A DNA stretch of 33,114 bases from JBGPYB01 sp041493035 (GCA_041493035.1 JBGPYB010000035.1:1-33114); one strand, 5' to 3'; shown: positions 9,967-18,498, numbered from the stretch's first letter. Numbers and translations: made by a program. The notes: generated from the letters alone by a model not told the origin.

Positions 9967-11156
9967 TGGCGCTCTTCCCAAGGGAGCCCTGGCGTCGCAA
10001 CCAGTGGGTCATGGCCGCGGCGGTCTTCGTGGTCTTTTCTGGATTTGCCTTCGTGCTCCCGTTCCTTCCACTCTACGTCCGCGAGCTGGGCGTCGCGGAC
10101 GAGGAACGAGCCGCCCTCTGGGCGGGGGTTCTCATCGGCGTCTCTCCTCTTTTCGCCGGGCTCATGGCGCCCCTGTGGGGCCGCTTGGCCGATCGGCGCG
10201 GGGCCAAGCGGGTGGCTCTCCGCGCCCTGGCCTCCTACGTCGTCCTGCTCTTCCTGTCGGCCTTCGTCACGTCGGTGGGCCAGCTCCTGGTTCTCCGGAT
10301 CGGCGTCGGCCTCTTCGGTGGCATCGGACCGCTAGGGCTCGCGATGGCCACCGCGCTGGCGCCGCGGGAAGGAACAGGGAAAGCGGTGGGCCTCGTGCAG
10401 TCGGCGCAGATCCTGGCCGCGGCGGCGGGACCCCTCGCCGGCGGCCTTCTGGCCGACGCGGCGGGGATGCGCTCCACGTTCGTCGTGACGGCGGCCGTGT
10501 GCGGCATGGCATTTCTGCTGGTCGCCCTCTATTACGTCGAGGGTTCCCCCGGCGAGCCCAAAGCCGCGCCGACAGGCGACGCATCCCTGCGCTCGTTCCT
10601 CACGATCCCGCACCTGGGACTCATCCTTGCCGTTCTCTTCCTGGTCAACTTCATCGGCCGTTCCTTCACTCCCATTCTTCCCCTCCACCTGAAGGGGCTC
10701 GGAGTCGCCAACGGCCGAATTGCCTCGGCGACGGGCGTGCTCATCTCGGCCTACTCCCTCGCGGCTGCACTCTCCGCCTCTCTATTCGGGCGGGCCAGCG
10801 GCCGTCGCGAGCCCCGCTCCCTCCTCGTGCTGAGCCTCGTGGGCGGAGCGGTCCTGGTGCTTCCCATGGCCCTCGTCTCGAGCTACACGGCGTTCATGGC
10901 GCTGGCCATCCTGTTGGGTCTGGTGTCGGGGGGGGCGCTCACGCTTTGCTACACCATCGGCGGACTGCTCGTTCCCGGCGATCGGCGCGCGACGGCCTTC
11001 GGCTTTTTCTCGGGGGCGGCGCTCTTCGGTGGCGCCCTCTCCCCTTCGATCGCCGGCCTGCTCGCCCACTGGGACGTGCGCGGGATCTTCTACCTGGATG
11101 CGGCCCTCTACGTGGCCCTCGTCGCGGGCCTCACGCTCGCGCCCAGGCGGACCTGA
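9966..11156 (+). CDS. MFS transporter (drug/metabolite efflux type)
   Basis: A 396-residue inner-membrane protein with about 12 hydrophobic segments. It has a motif A-like loop between helices 2 and 3 (WGRLADRRGAKR) and Gly-rich helices typical of drug:proton antiporters (DHA1-like). A much longer reading with GTG 9786 exists, but it would overlap acpS by 180 bases and adds Arg/Pro-rich residues without membrane character. ATG 9966 gives MALFPREPWRRNQWVMAAA, directly followed by the first helix, and overlaps the acpS stop by one base. The substrate cannot be told from sequence. The gene converges with the diguanylate cyclase with only 5 bases between stop codons, so there is little room for a terminator. 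Confidence 0.88.
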   Translation: MALFPREPWRRNQWVMAAAVFVVFSGFAFVLPFLPLYVRELGVADEERAALWAGVLIGVSPLFAGLMAPLWGRLADRRGAKRVALRALASYVVLLFLSAFVTSVGQLLVLRIGVGLFGGIGPLGLAMATALAPREGTGKAVGLVQSAQILAAAAGPLAGGLLADAAGMRSTFVVTAAVCGMAFLLVALYYVEGSPGEPKAAPTGDASLRSFLTIPHLGLILAVLFLVNFIGRSFTPILPLHLKGLGVANGRIASATGVLISAYSLAAALSASLFGRASGRREPRSLLVLSLVGGAVLVLPMALVSSYTAFMALAILLGLVSGGALTLCYTIGGLLVPGDRRATAFGFFSGAALFGGALSPSIAGLLAHWDVRGIFYLDAALYVALVAGLTLAPRRT

Positions 11157-11161
11157 GAGGT

Positions 11162-13414
11162 CTACTGCGGCGCCGGAGGGACGGCCGACGGGAGGGTCGA
11201 CGCGGCGACCACACGGTTGCGCCCGGCCTCCTTGGCGGCATAGAGGGCGCGATCGGCCGACGAGAGCACGGCCGCCGGTTCGCGCCCGTCGTCGGGCCAC
11301 ATCGCGAGGCCGATGCTCACCGTCCGCCGAATCCGCGCGTCGTCCACGGTAAAGGTGTCGTTCTCGATGGCGCGCCGCACGCGCTCGGCCAGGCGAAGGG
11401 CGCCGGCCTGATCGGTTCCCGGCAGAATCGCGACGAACTCCTCGCCTCCGTAGCGCGCGGCCTGGTCCCCGCCCCTGAGAGTTCCCTTGAGCACTTCCGC
11501 GGTGCGCCGCAGCCCAGCGTCCCCCGCCGGATGGCCGTAGGTATCGTTCAGCTTCTTGAAATGGTCGAGGTCGAGAAGGAGAAGGGCAAAGCGGCCTTTG
11601 CTCCTGTCCTCGCGCTTGACGGTGTTCCCGAGCAGCCTGTCGAACTCGCGCCGGTTGTAAAGACCCGTGAGGCCGTCACGAACCGCCATGTCCTTGGTCC
11701 GCTCCAGGAGTTGAATCGTGGAGAGCGCCGCCGCCGCCTGGTTGCAGACGAGCTCCAACACTCGCCCTGCTGCGGCGCTAAACGAGCCACGGCGTCCCGT
11801 GAGCACCAGGGCGCCGAGTGCCTCGTTACGCGCCCTGAGCGGCACCGCCAGGAGCGATTCGGCACGTCCCGCCCCTTCGTCGAGGACCAGGATCGGCATG
11901 CGGTCCTTCTGGCCGCTCAGGTTGTCGAGAGGAACGGGAGACTCGGCGCTCCTCACCACCCACGCCGCCCACGTCTTCTCCGAGAGGCCGACCTCGCGCC
12001 CCTCGAACTCGTGGGCCCATCCCTGGGCCGTCTCGATGACGTAGCGCGTCTGCAACTCGTCGGCCACGACGATGGCGGCGGCTTCGAAGGGAACCAGTTC
12101 CTTCGCGCACCGCAGAAGATGACGACGGACCGAGGCGGCGTCCTTCTGCGCCGCGAGCTTGCGCGACTCCGGGTAGATGGCCGCGAACTCCGCGCCGTGG
12201 TCTTCGAGACTCTGGGACGCTCGGGCGCGCGCCAGAGCCTCTCCCGCGAGGGCGGCGAACCCTTCCAGGATCTCCGGCTCGCTGCCGGTGAAGGACTGGA
12301 TCTCCATGCGGTCCGCGACGAGGACCGCCGTCACGACGTCTCCGGTGCGCACGGGGAGCGCCAACAGAGAGCCCACCTTCACCTCGCCGCTATAGTACGG
12401 GAGCGACCAGAGGAGGCGCTTGAAGTCGGTGGCGTAGAAGGGCGTCTTCCGCTCGAGGACGAAGGCGAAGGGATCGCTCGTCAGAGGAACGACGCAGTCT
12501 CCGACGAGGGTGGCGGGGCCGTCGGCGGCGCTCACGAACGCCACGTCGCGAGACCGGTCGATGTCGAAGTGCACGACCGCGTGGGCGCTGACGGCTCGTC
12601 GCGCCAGGGCCGTGAGCTTGCCCAAGGCGTCCTTCACCTCGGCGGCGCGGTCGACCTGACGTGCGCGCCGTCCTTCTTCCGAGACCTCGCGTAGGCTCAC
12701 GGAAGCCACGGGCCCGCGGGCGGCCACGGTGGCGTCGTCTTCGTCCAGCTGGCCGATCCCGTACTTGAGCCGCGCCAGCTCGTCCACGGTCTTCCCGAGA
12801 CGCCGCTTCTCGGCGAGAAGCGCGCGATTGACGGCGAAGGCGAGGGCGGCATAACCGATGCTCGTCGCAACCGCCGTGCGCCACGACGCGAAGCCGTCGT
12901 GGGCCGCCTCGGCCACGGCCAGCAGCGAGGCGAGGGCAACGACGCTGAGGGCGATGCCGAGCTTGTCGGCTACCGCTACGGCGCCGATCAGCAGAACGAG
13001 GACAGGCCAGATGGGCCAGCCCAGAGGCGCCAAGAGCTGTCCAAAGGCGTCAGCACAGAGCACGAGGAAGGCGTAGAGGGCTAGCGGTTCGGCTTGGCCG
13101 TGCCCGCGCAGGCTGGCGAGGAGCGCCGTCCCCGCCACGCCCAAGCCCAGGGCCAGGAGCACCAGGAGGCGCGCCCAACCCGGCCAGGGGGATTGGAGGG
13201 GCCGGGCGAGGGCCACTATTGTGAGGAGCCCGGCGAGGCCGAGGGCGAGCTGGCCGGCGCGCCACCGGACCCTGATGTCGACCAGCGGCCCGGTGCTTCT
13301 CTCGGACGGCACGCGGTCGGCGTCGGGAAGCGGTTCCAAAGGAAAAAGCTCGGCGGGATCAGGAGGCCTCGGCCGGTTCGCGGCCAAGGACCAGGGCGTA
13401 CGCGAGGAGGTCAT
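11162..13414 (-). CDS. Membrane-anchored diguanylate cyclase (GAF-GAF-GGDEF)
   Basis: A 750-residue protein. Residues about 50-180 hold five or six hydrophobic helices, about 215-385 a GAF-like domain, about 395-570 a second GAF-like domain, and about 575-735 a GGDEF domain. The active site is GGEEF (656-660), a functional variant, and an RxxD inhibitory site (RGGD, 647-650) sits at the canonical five-residue distance, so product inhibition by c-di-GMP is expected. It makes c-di-GMP from two GTP in response to unknown signals. The start is uncertain: ATG 13414 is used here, while a GTG at 13462 would add 16 residues. Both overlap the 3' end of the upstream synthase gene (by 56 or 104 bases) and neither has a well-spaced ribosome-binding site. 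The overlap implies cotranscription with that synthase. Confidence 0.9.
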   Translation of the reverse strand: MTSSRTPWSLAANRPRPPDPAELFPLEPLPDADRVPSERSTGPLVDIRVRWRAGQLALGLAGLLTIVALARPLQSPWPGWARLLVLLALGLGVAGTALLASLRGHGQAEPLALYAFLVLCADAFGQLLAPLGWPIWPVLVLLIGAVAVADKLGIALSVVALASLLAVAEAAHDGFASWRTAVATSIGYAALAFAVNRALLAEKRRLGKTVDELARLKYGIGQLDEDDATVAARGPVASVSLREVSEEGRRARQVDRAAEVKDALGKLTALARRAVSAHAVVHFDIDRSRDVAFVSAADGPATLVGDCVVPLTSDPFAFVLERKTPFYATDFKRLLWSLPYYSGEVKVGSLLALPVRTGDVVTAVLVADRMEIQSFTGSEPEILEGFAALAGEALARARASQSLEDHGAEFAAIYPESRKLAAQKDAASVRRHLLRCAKELVPFEAAAIVVADELQTRYVIETAQGWAHEFEGREVGLSEKTWAAWVVRSAESPVPLDNLSGQKDRMPILVLDEGAGRAESLLAVPLRARNEALGALVLTGRRGSFSAAAGRVLELVCNQAAAALSTIQLLERTKDMAVRDGLTGLYNRREFDRLLGNTVKREDRSKGRFALLLLDLDHFKKLNDTYGHPAGDAGLRRTAEVLKGTLRGGDQAARYGGEEFVAILPGTDQAGALRLAERVRRAIENDTFTVDDARIRRTVSIGLAMWPDDGREPAAVLSSADRALYAAKEAGRNRVVAASTLPSAVPPAPQ

Positions 13415-14759
13415 CCTCTGTAAGCCCCAGCCGATCGAGGTGGGCGTAATAGCTGAGAACACCTTCCCGATGCTGCGAGACGACCGCCTTCTTTTCGCGA
13501 ACCTCCTTGACGAGCCTCAGGAGCCGCGTCACGAGCCGCGGCGTCACCTCGATGCCCGCCGACGACAGCTCCGCACCGTGCCGTTGGAGAACCGCCTCGA
13601 TGGCCATCGTCCCCGAGTGCTTCCCAAAGAGGAACCGGAGTTGGCCACCCACTGCCTCGGGCTCGATCACCTGATAGATCGCCGGGTGGATCGTGATGCC
13701 TGCGGTGTGGATACCGGTCTCGTGGCTGAAGACGTTGTGACCGATGATGGGCTCCGTCGCACCCACGGGAAGGCCGCTGAACTCCTCGACCTTGCGACGG
13801 AGCTGCCAGAGCATCTCGTATCGGAAGCCGGGGATCGGGACCCCGTAAAGTTCCTTCAGGATCATGACGGTGGTGTGGAGGGGCGCGTTCCCGGCCCTCT
13901 CACCAATGCCATTCACCGTGCAGGTGGGGATCGTGGCTCCGTGATGCAAGGCGCGGACGGTGTTGTACGCCGCGAGGCCGAAGTCGTTGTGAAAATGGAC
14001 GACGAGCGGCCTCTGAGGGAACGCCGCCACGAGCCGGGGGATGTAGTAGTCGACGCCTTCCGGAGCGAAGAAGCCCACGGTGTCGGGGAAGGCGTAGCGG
14101 TTTCCACCCGCCGCGTAACACGCCGAAGCCAGCTCGATCAAGTAGTCCACGTCGGCGCGCGAGCCGTCCTCGCCGCCGAACTCCACGATCTCGACACCGC
14201 CGCTCCGGGCATGGGCAATCGCCGCGGAAGCCATGCGCACGTTCGCCGCCCGGTAGAACGAGACGGGCAGATCGAGCCACTCCTCGGCCTTGCGACCCTC
14301 GAGGCCGAGCAGGGTGCGGCCGATCTTGTACTTGAGGTGGAGGTCGGAGCCCGACGTAAAGATGAAGAAGCTTACGTCGGAGGGACGAGCGCCCATCGCT
14401 CGCAGGATCTCGAGAGTGGCGTCGATATCCTTGGCGCTCGACCGGCACATGACTATGATTTCGAGGTCCGGACGGAGGCGGCCGCTCTTCTTGCCCTGGA
14501 GGATCAGCTCGAGAGCGCGCCGCTCCGAAGCGGCCGCCGAGGGGAAGCCCACGTCGAGGATGTGAACCCCGGCGTCGGAGAGCATGGTCGCCAGCTCGTA
14601 CTTCTGCTCCGGCGTGAAGGCGACCCCCGGCGTCTGCTCGCCGTCCCGGAGCGTCGTGTCGTAGAGGCGAATCTCCCTCGCGCGAGGGAAGGCCGTGTCC
14701 TGTGTGAAGCGCGAGTGGGGGGCGATCAGGCTGTCGAGTGGCTCGCGCAGATCGACCAT
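13359..14759 (-). CDS. Homocitrate/2-isopropylmalate/citramalate synthase family enzyme (DRE-TIM)
   Basis: A 466-residue Claisen-condensing enzyme that joins acetyl-CoA to a 2-oxo acid. The metal/acid motif LYDTTLRDGEQTPG (residues about 32-45), the HFHNDFGLA metal ligands, NGIGERAGN and a C-terminal SHETGIHTAG plus FGKHSG are all present, so the catalytic TIM barrel and its lid are complete. A full LeuA regulatory domain of about 110-130 residues is absent; the tail after FGKHSG is about 90 residues. FGKHSG and the overall length are closer to homocitrate synthase (NifV, AksA or LYS20 type) than to classical LeuA, but the acceptor cannot be fixed. It has no leu, lys or nif neighbours; instead it is divergent from an amidoligase operon and overlaps a diguanylate cyclase gene. 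The start ATG lies 6 bases after a TAAGAT box inside a dyad. Confidence 0.87.
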   Translation of the reverse strand: MVDLREPLDSLIAPHSRFTQDTAFPRAREIRLYDTTLRDGEQTPGVAFTPEQKYELATMLSDAGVHILDVGFPSAAASERRALELILQGKKSGRLRPDLEIIVMCRSSAKDIDATLEILRAMGARPSDVSFFIFTSGSDLHLKYKIGRTLLGLEGRKAEEWLDLPVSFYRAANVRMASAAIAHARSGGVEIVEFGGEDGSRADVDYLIELASACYAAGGNRYAFPDTVGFFAPEGVDYYIPRLVAAFPQRPLVVHFHNDFGLAAYNTVRALHHGATIPTCTVNGIGERAGNAPLHTTVMILKELYGVPIPGFRYEMLWQLRRKVEEFSGLPVGATEPIIGHNVFSHETGIHTAGITIHPAIYQVIEPEAVGGQLRFLFGKHSGTMAIEAVLQRHGAELSSAGIEVTPRLVTRLLRLVKEVREKKAVVSQHREGVLSYYAHLDRLGLTEDDLLAYALVLGREPAEAS

Positions 14760-14775
14760 GGGGTTATCTTACCCC
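14760..14775 (-). promoter_or_regulatory. -10 box within a GGGGT/ACCCC dyad before the homocitrate synthase-like gene
   Basis: On the minus strand GGGGTAAGATAACCCC ends directly before ATG 14759. The central TAAGAT (14766-14771) is a -10-like box 6 bases from the start, and the flanks GGGGT and ACCCC are inverted repeats. It could be a leaderless promoter overlapped by a repressor site. No regulator gene is adjacent. Confidence 0.45.
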
Positions 14776-14889
14776 TGCCCATCGGCTACGGCGCCGCGGC
14801 TTCCCAGCGCTTCCTGATCTCGATGCTCTCGGGGGATCCTGCGAAGTCCTTCACGGCGGCCTCCACCTTCTGGAGCAGCGGCCCGGGGT

Positions 14890-14895
14890 TAGAAT
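14890..14895 (+). promoter_or_regulatory. -10 box of the amidoligase operon
   Basis: TAGAAT, 8 bases before GTG 14904 and without an obvious -35 hexamer. It fits the leaderless pattern seen for other genes here and supports GTG 14904 as the start. It would transcribe all four downstream genes. Confidence 0.5.
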
Positions 14896-14903
14896 GCCGC
14901 CCT

Positions 14904-16247
14904 GTGGACGCCATCACCCAGCGAGCGGCAGAAACCTACCATCAGCTCCTTCGCGACGAGAAGGGCGTCGCCGAGGAGCTGGAAGCGCACTTTTTCGAGA
15001 AGATGCGCGCGGCCAAGCTCACGTTCGGCGGTAGGGTGCTTTGTCCCTTTCCCCGGCCGCAGTTCATCGCTCCCGCCGACTATCGGCAGATCCAAGGCGT
15101 CTGCCGCGGCATCCTGCGGGCGATCGAGAAAGTCGAGACGCAGCTCGGACAAGATCTGTGGGACCGGGTCGACCTCCTTCCCGAGGAGCGGGAGCTGGTG
15201 GCCATCGATCCCGGCTATCGTCGCTCCTCGCCTACCTGCCGCCTCGATTCGTTCATCACACCCTCCGCGTACCAGTTCGTGGAGCTGAACGCGGAAACGC
15301 CGGCGGGAATCGCGTATGCCGAGGTGCTGGCGGACATCTTCCTCGGGCTCCCGCTGATGAAGACCTTCCAGGAGCACTACTCCTTGCGGCGCTTTCGTGC
15401 TCGTGATCGACTCCTCGAGACCCTCGTCTCCTGTTACAGGGAAGCGGGCGGCCGTGAGCTTTATCCGACCATCGCCATCGTGGACTACGAAGAAGTCCCG
15501 ACCCGCACCGAGCATCATCTGTTCCGCGAGTTCTTCGAGTCCAAGGGCTATCCGTCGATCGTCTGCGACCCGCGCCATCTCACTTACGAGGGAGGGCGCC
15601 TCCGCCACGAGAACAAGACCATCGACATCGTCTACAAGCGGCTTCTCGTGAACGAGTTGCTGGAACGGATCGGTGAGTTGCAGCCGTTTCTGCAAGCCGC
15701 GAAGGACCGGGCGGTGACTCTCGTGAATCCCTTCCGGTGCAAACCGATCCACAAGAAGGCCATCTTTGCCGTGCTCACCGACGATGACCTCCAGTCCCTC
15801 TTCACCGAGGAGGAGCGGAGCGCCATCGCCGCTCACGTCCCGTGGACGCGCCGCGTGCGGGAGGGGCACGTTTCCTTGCGGGGAAAGAGCGTCGACCTCC
15901 CGGCCTTCATACGCCAGAATCGCGAGACCCTCGTGATGAAGCCCAACGACGAGTACGGGGGGAAGGGCGTTTTCATCGGATGGGAGATGAGCGAAACCGC
16001 GTGGGATGCCGCATTGGCCGAGGCGCTGCAAAGCTCCTACGTGGTCCAGGGGAAGGTGGAGCTGCTGCGCCAGACCTTCCCCGAGCTCCGCCCCGAACTC
16101 CACTTTCGCGATCTGGTGGTGGACCTGGACCCATTCGTCTTCGAGGGAGAGGTCGAAGGGTTCCTGACGCGCCTTTCGGGAACGTCCCTCGCCAACGTCA
16201 CGTCGGGAGGGGGGCAGGTCCCCGCCTTTCTCGTCGAGCCGCGATAG
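14904..16247 (+). CDS. Circularly permuted ATP-grasp amide ligase
   Basis: A 447-residue protein that I assign to the circularly permuted ATP-grasp group related to glutathionylspermidine synthase-type ligases. These activate a carboxylate as acyl phosphate and join it to an amine. Supporting segments are FVELNAETPAGIAYAEVLAD (about residues 128-147), IDIVYKRLL, NPFRCKPIHKK, VMKPNDEYGGKGVFIG with nucleotide-binding Lys346, and a C-terminal ANVTSGGG loop. The order of these motifs, with the Lys/Gly-rich loop late in the chain, is what suggests permutation. GTG 14904 is chosen because it follows a TAGAAT box; ATG 14823 in frame would add 27 residues. The frame is also open far upstream, but that part is antisense to the synthase gene. 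The next gene starts 4 bases after its stop, so it heads a four-gene operon. The substrates are unknown. Confidence 0.8.
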   Translation: MDAITQRAAETYHQLLRDEKGVAEELEAHFFEKMRAAKLTFGGRVLCPFPRPQFIAPADYRQIQGVCRGILRAIEKVETQLGQDLWDRVDLLPEERELVAIDPGYRRSSPTCRLDSFITPSAYQFVELNAETPAGIAYAEVLADIFLGLPLMKTFQEHYSLRRFRARDRLLETLVSCYREAGGRELYPTIAIVDYEEVPTRTEHHLFREFFESKGYPSIVCDPRHLTYEGGRLRHENKTIDIVYKRLLVNELLERIGELQPFLQAAKDRAVTLVNPFRCKPIHKKAIFAVLTDDDLQSLFTEEERSAIAAHVPWTRRVREGHVSLRGKSVDLPAFIRQNRETLVMKPNDEYGGKGVFIGWEMSETAWDAALAEALQSSYVVQGKVELLRQTFPELRPELHFRDLVVDLDPFVFEGEVEGFLTRLSGTSLANVTSGGGQVPAFLVEPR

Positions 16248-16251
16248 GTCG

Positions 16252-17355
16252 ATGGCACAGGCATTCACGGTAGGGATCGAGGAGGAGTTTCAGCTCGTCG
16301 ACCCCGAAACCCGGGAGCTGAAGAGCCACATCGAGGAGATGATGGCCGCGGGCGGGCACCTGGGGGACCAGATCAAGCCGGAGCTTCACCAGAGCGTCGT
16401 CGAAGTCGGGACGCCGATCTGCGCCGACATCCGCGAGGCTCGCGAAGCGGTCAAGAGCCTCCGCCGCTCTCTCGTCGGCATGGCTGAGGCGAGCGGCGCC
16501 CGGATCGTCGCGGCCGGGACACACCCGTTCAGCCATTGGAAAGACCAGGAGATCACCGAGCGGGTTCGTTACAAGGACATCGTCAACGAGATGGAGGACC
16601 TGGCGCGGGCCAACCTCATCTTCGGCCTCCACGTCCACGTGGGCGTCGAGGACCGGGAGATGCAAATCCAGATCCTGAACGCGATCCGCGTGTTCCTTCC
16701 CCACCTCCTGGCTCTTTCGGTGAACTCGCCCTTCTGGTGTGGCCGCAAGACGGGTGTCAAGTCGGTGCGGTCCACGATCTTCAAACGCTTCCCGCGAACG
16801 GGCATCCCCGACGAGATCGCCTCCTGGGACGAGTACCAGAAGCACGTGGACCTGCTGGTGCGCACTCATTGTATCGACGACGGCAAGAAGATCTGGTGGG
16901 ACATCCGCCCCCACGCCTACTTCAAGACCCTCGAGTTCAGGATCTGCGACATTCCCTGCCGGGCGGAGGAGACGGTGGCGATCGCGGCCCTGGCCCAGGC
17001 TCTGGTGGCGAAGCTCCACCGCCTGGTCGAGTCGAACCTCCGCGTGCGGCGCTATCCGCGCGCCGTTGTCGAGGAAAACAAGTTCCGCGCCCTCAAGACG
17101 GGCCTGAGCGGGGGGATGATCGACTTTTCGCTGCGCCAGGAGGCGCCGACGCGCGGCCTGATCCTCGAGATCCTCGATTTCGTGGGCGATGCCGCCGCCG
17201 ATCTGGGCACGCTACCCGAAATGGAGTATCTGCGAAGCTGGGCATCGACCGGCGACACGGGGGCCGATCGGCAGCTCAAGGCGTTCCACACGGGCCACGA
17301 TCTGCGCGCAGTGGTCGACTTCCTGGTGGACGAGACGAAGCGGGGCTTGGTGTAG
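16252..17355 (+). CDS. GCS2/YbdK-type carboxylate-amine ligase
   Basis: A 367-residue protein of the glutamate-cysteine ligase family 2 (YbdK-like). These ATP-dependent enzymes have a glutamine-synthetase-like fold and form an amide between a carboxylate, often glutamate, and an amine. Family signatures are FTVGIEEEFQLVDPETREL at the N-terminus (metal-binding glutamates), FGLHVHVGVED near residue 125, and DIRPHAYFKTLEFRICD near residue 219. The length is normal and no key acidic residue appears missing. The start ATG is 4 bases after the preceding stop. True glutathione synthesis seems unlikely because the neighbours are two unrelated ATP-grasp ligases and a GATase-like protein rather than a standard glutathione synthetase, so it probably makes one specific amide bond in the operon's product. 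Confidence 0.9.
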   Translation: MAQAFTVGIEEEFQLVDPETRELKSHIEEMMAAGGHLGDQIKPELHQSVVEVGTPICADIREAREAVKSLRRSLVGMAEASGARIVAAGTHPFSHWKDQEITERVRYKDIVNEMEDLARANLIFGLHVHVGVEDREMQIQILNAIRVFLPHLLALSVNSPFWCGRKTGVKSVRSTIFKRFPRTGIPDEIASWDEYQKHVDLLVRTHCIDDGKKIWWDIRPHAYFKTLEFRICDIPCRAEETVAIAALAQALVAKLHRLVESNLRVRRYPRAVVEENKFRALKTGLSGGMIDFSLRQEAPTRGLILEILDFVGDAAADLGTLPEMEYLRSWASTGDTGADRQLKAFHTGHDLRAVVDFLVDETKRGLV

Positions 17356-17358
17356 ACT
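17353..17358 (+). promoter_or_regulatory. Possible internal -10 box overlapping the GCS2 stop codon
   Basis: TAGACT includes the TAG stop of the carboxylate-amine ligase and lies 9 bases before ATG 17368. It could start a nearly leaderless transcript for the last two genes of the operon. Chance is not excluded. Confidence 0.3.
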
Positions 17359-17367
17359 TTCGTCAGG

Positions 17368-18498
17368 ATGCCCATCGCCTGCCGGTACAAGCTGGAACAC
17401 GGCACGCAGTTCTGCGAGACCGACTGCCCGGCGAGCGCTCCCTGCGGCGTCTTCAACTATTTCCGGGTCGAGCGGCCCGAAGACGTTCCGCCCCCCGACG
17501 AGCGGGCCATCGACGTGGCCATCCTGGACATGAACCACGGATGGCAGAACCTGGGCCACGACTCGCTGGTCCATGCGGTCCTCGACACAGCCTGCGATCT
17601 GCTCGACGGTCTCAAGGAAACGGGCCTCTACCTGAGGGCGATCTCGTATGACGTCCGGCGCTCCGGGATGATCCCCGACGCCCCTGGCGGGCGCTTCTCC
17701 GTCTACGTCGGCACCGGCGGGCCCGGCAACATCGATCCCCACAAGAACGACGGCGCCCTTGAAGGCTGCCAAGGCCTCGCCGAGGACCCGTCCTGGGAGA
17801 GCCCGTTCTTTGCCCTGCTCAGGGATGTCCGGGCCGACGAAGAGGCGGCACTCCTGGCCGTCTGCCACACCTTCGGCGTCATGTGCCGGTGGTCCGGGGC
17901 CGCCCAGCCCGAGCTGCGAGGTCCCGAAAAGGGGGGAAAGAGCACGGGGATCCTCGAGAATGTGCTGACGGCGGAGGCGATGGTGCATCCGTGGTTCCGG
18001 CATTTCTCCGATGAGCTGCCCGACAAGCGCCGGCTGCGGATCGTGGACAATCGGCTCTACGATCTCATCCCCCGCCGACAGATCCTGCCCGACGGGATTC
18101 TCCCCATCGGCCACGAGGCAATCGGGATCGGCGGCCCCGCGGGAAACGCCCTGACGATGCTGGAGTTCGCTCGGGACAAGCGCGGGGTGATGCCTCGGAT
18201 CTTCGGCGTCAACCACCACCCCGAGATCGTGGATCGGGCGCGGCAGCGCATGCTCCTCGAACAGAAGCGGGAGCGCGGCGAGGTCTCGCGGCAGTGGTAC
18301 GAGGAGCGCGCGGAGATCCTGACCCGTACCTACCCCGACGAGAACAGCGACCAGCGCCTCCACGTCACGTCGGACTACACGCTCCTGGCGCCCCTCCGCT
18401 ACTACGTCCAGCGGGCCGTCCGCACGCGAGCCGAGGCCTTGGGGCTTGCCGTGCATCTGCACGAGGACCGCATGCTCGAGGCCGCAGGCGTCCTCTGA
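17368..18498 (+). CDS. Class I glutamine amidotransferase-like protein with N-terminal cysteine cluster
   Basis: A 376-residue protein. A GATase1 fold is suggested by YVGTGGPGN (near residue 113, oxyanion-type glycine loop), a nucleophile elbow AVCHTFGVM with Cys166, and GVNHHPE with His284 and Glu286, giving a plausible Cys-His-Glu triad. Such enzymes release ammonia from glutamine or cleave gamma-glutamyl amides. Unusually, the N-terminus carries four cysteines (5, 16, 20 and 26; spacing C-x10-C-x3-C-x5-C) that could bind a metal or an iron-sulfur cluster. I do not know this extension from standard GATases. It lies between a carboxylate-amine ligase and an ATP-grasp ligase with a 12-base gap upstream, so it may feed ammonia to a ligase or trim a gamma-glutamyl intermediate. 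The exact reaction is unknown. Confidence 0.72.
   Translation: MPIACRYKLEHGTQFCETDCPASAPCGVFNYFRVERPEDVPPPDERAIDVAILDMNHGWQNLGHDSLVHAVLDTACDLLDGLKETGLYLRAISYDVRRSGMIPDAPGGRFSVYVGTGGPGNIDPHKNDGALEGCQGLAEDPSWESPFFALLRDVRADEEAALLAVCHTFGVMCRWSGAAQPELRGPEKGGKSTGILENVLTAEAMVHPWFRHFSDELPDKRRLRIVDNRLYDLIPRRQILPDGILPIGHEAIGIGGPAGNALTMLEFARDKRGVMPRIFGVNHHPEIVDRARQRMLLEQKRERGEVSRQWYEERAEILTRTYPDENSDQRLHVTSDYTLLAPLRYYVQRAVRTRAEALGLAVHLHEDRMLEAAGVL

Noticed and set aside
10004..12694. 896-residue plus-strand open frame across the MFS and cyclase genes
   Set aside because: It runs out of frame through one real gene and antisense through another, and is Arg/Pro/Gly-rich without motifs.
13221..14903. Upstream extension of the circularly permuted ATP-grasp reading frame (1008 residues in total)
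   Set aside because: The extra part is antisense to the homocitrate-synthase-like gene and cyclase; protein-like character begins at about GTG 14904.
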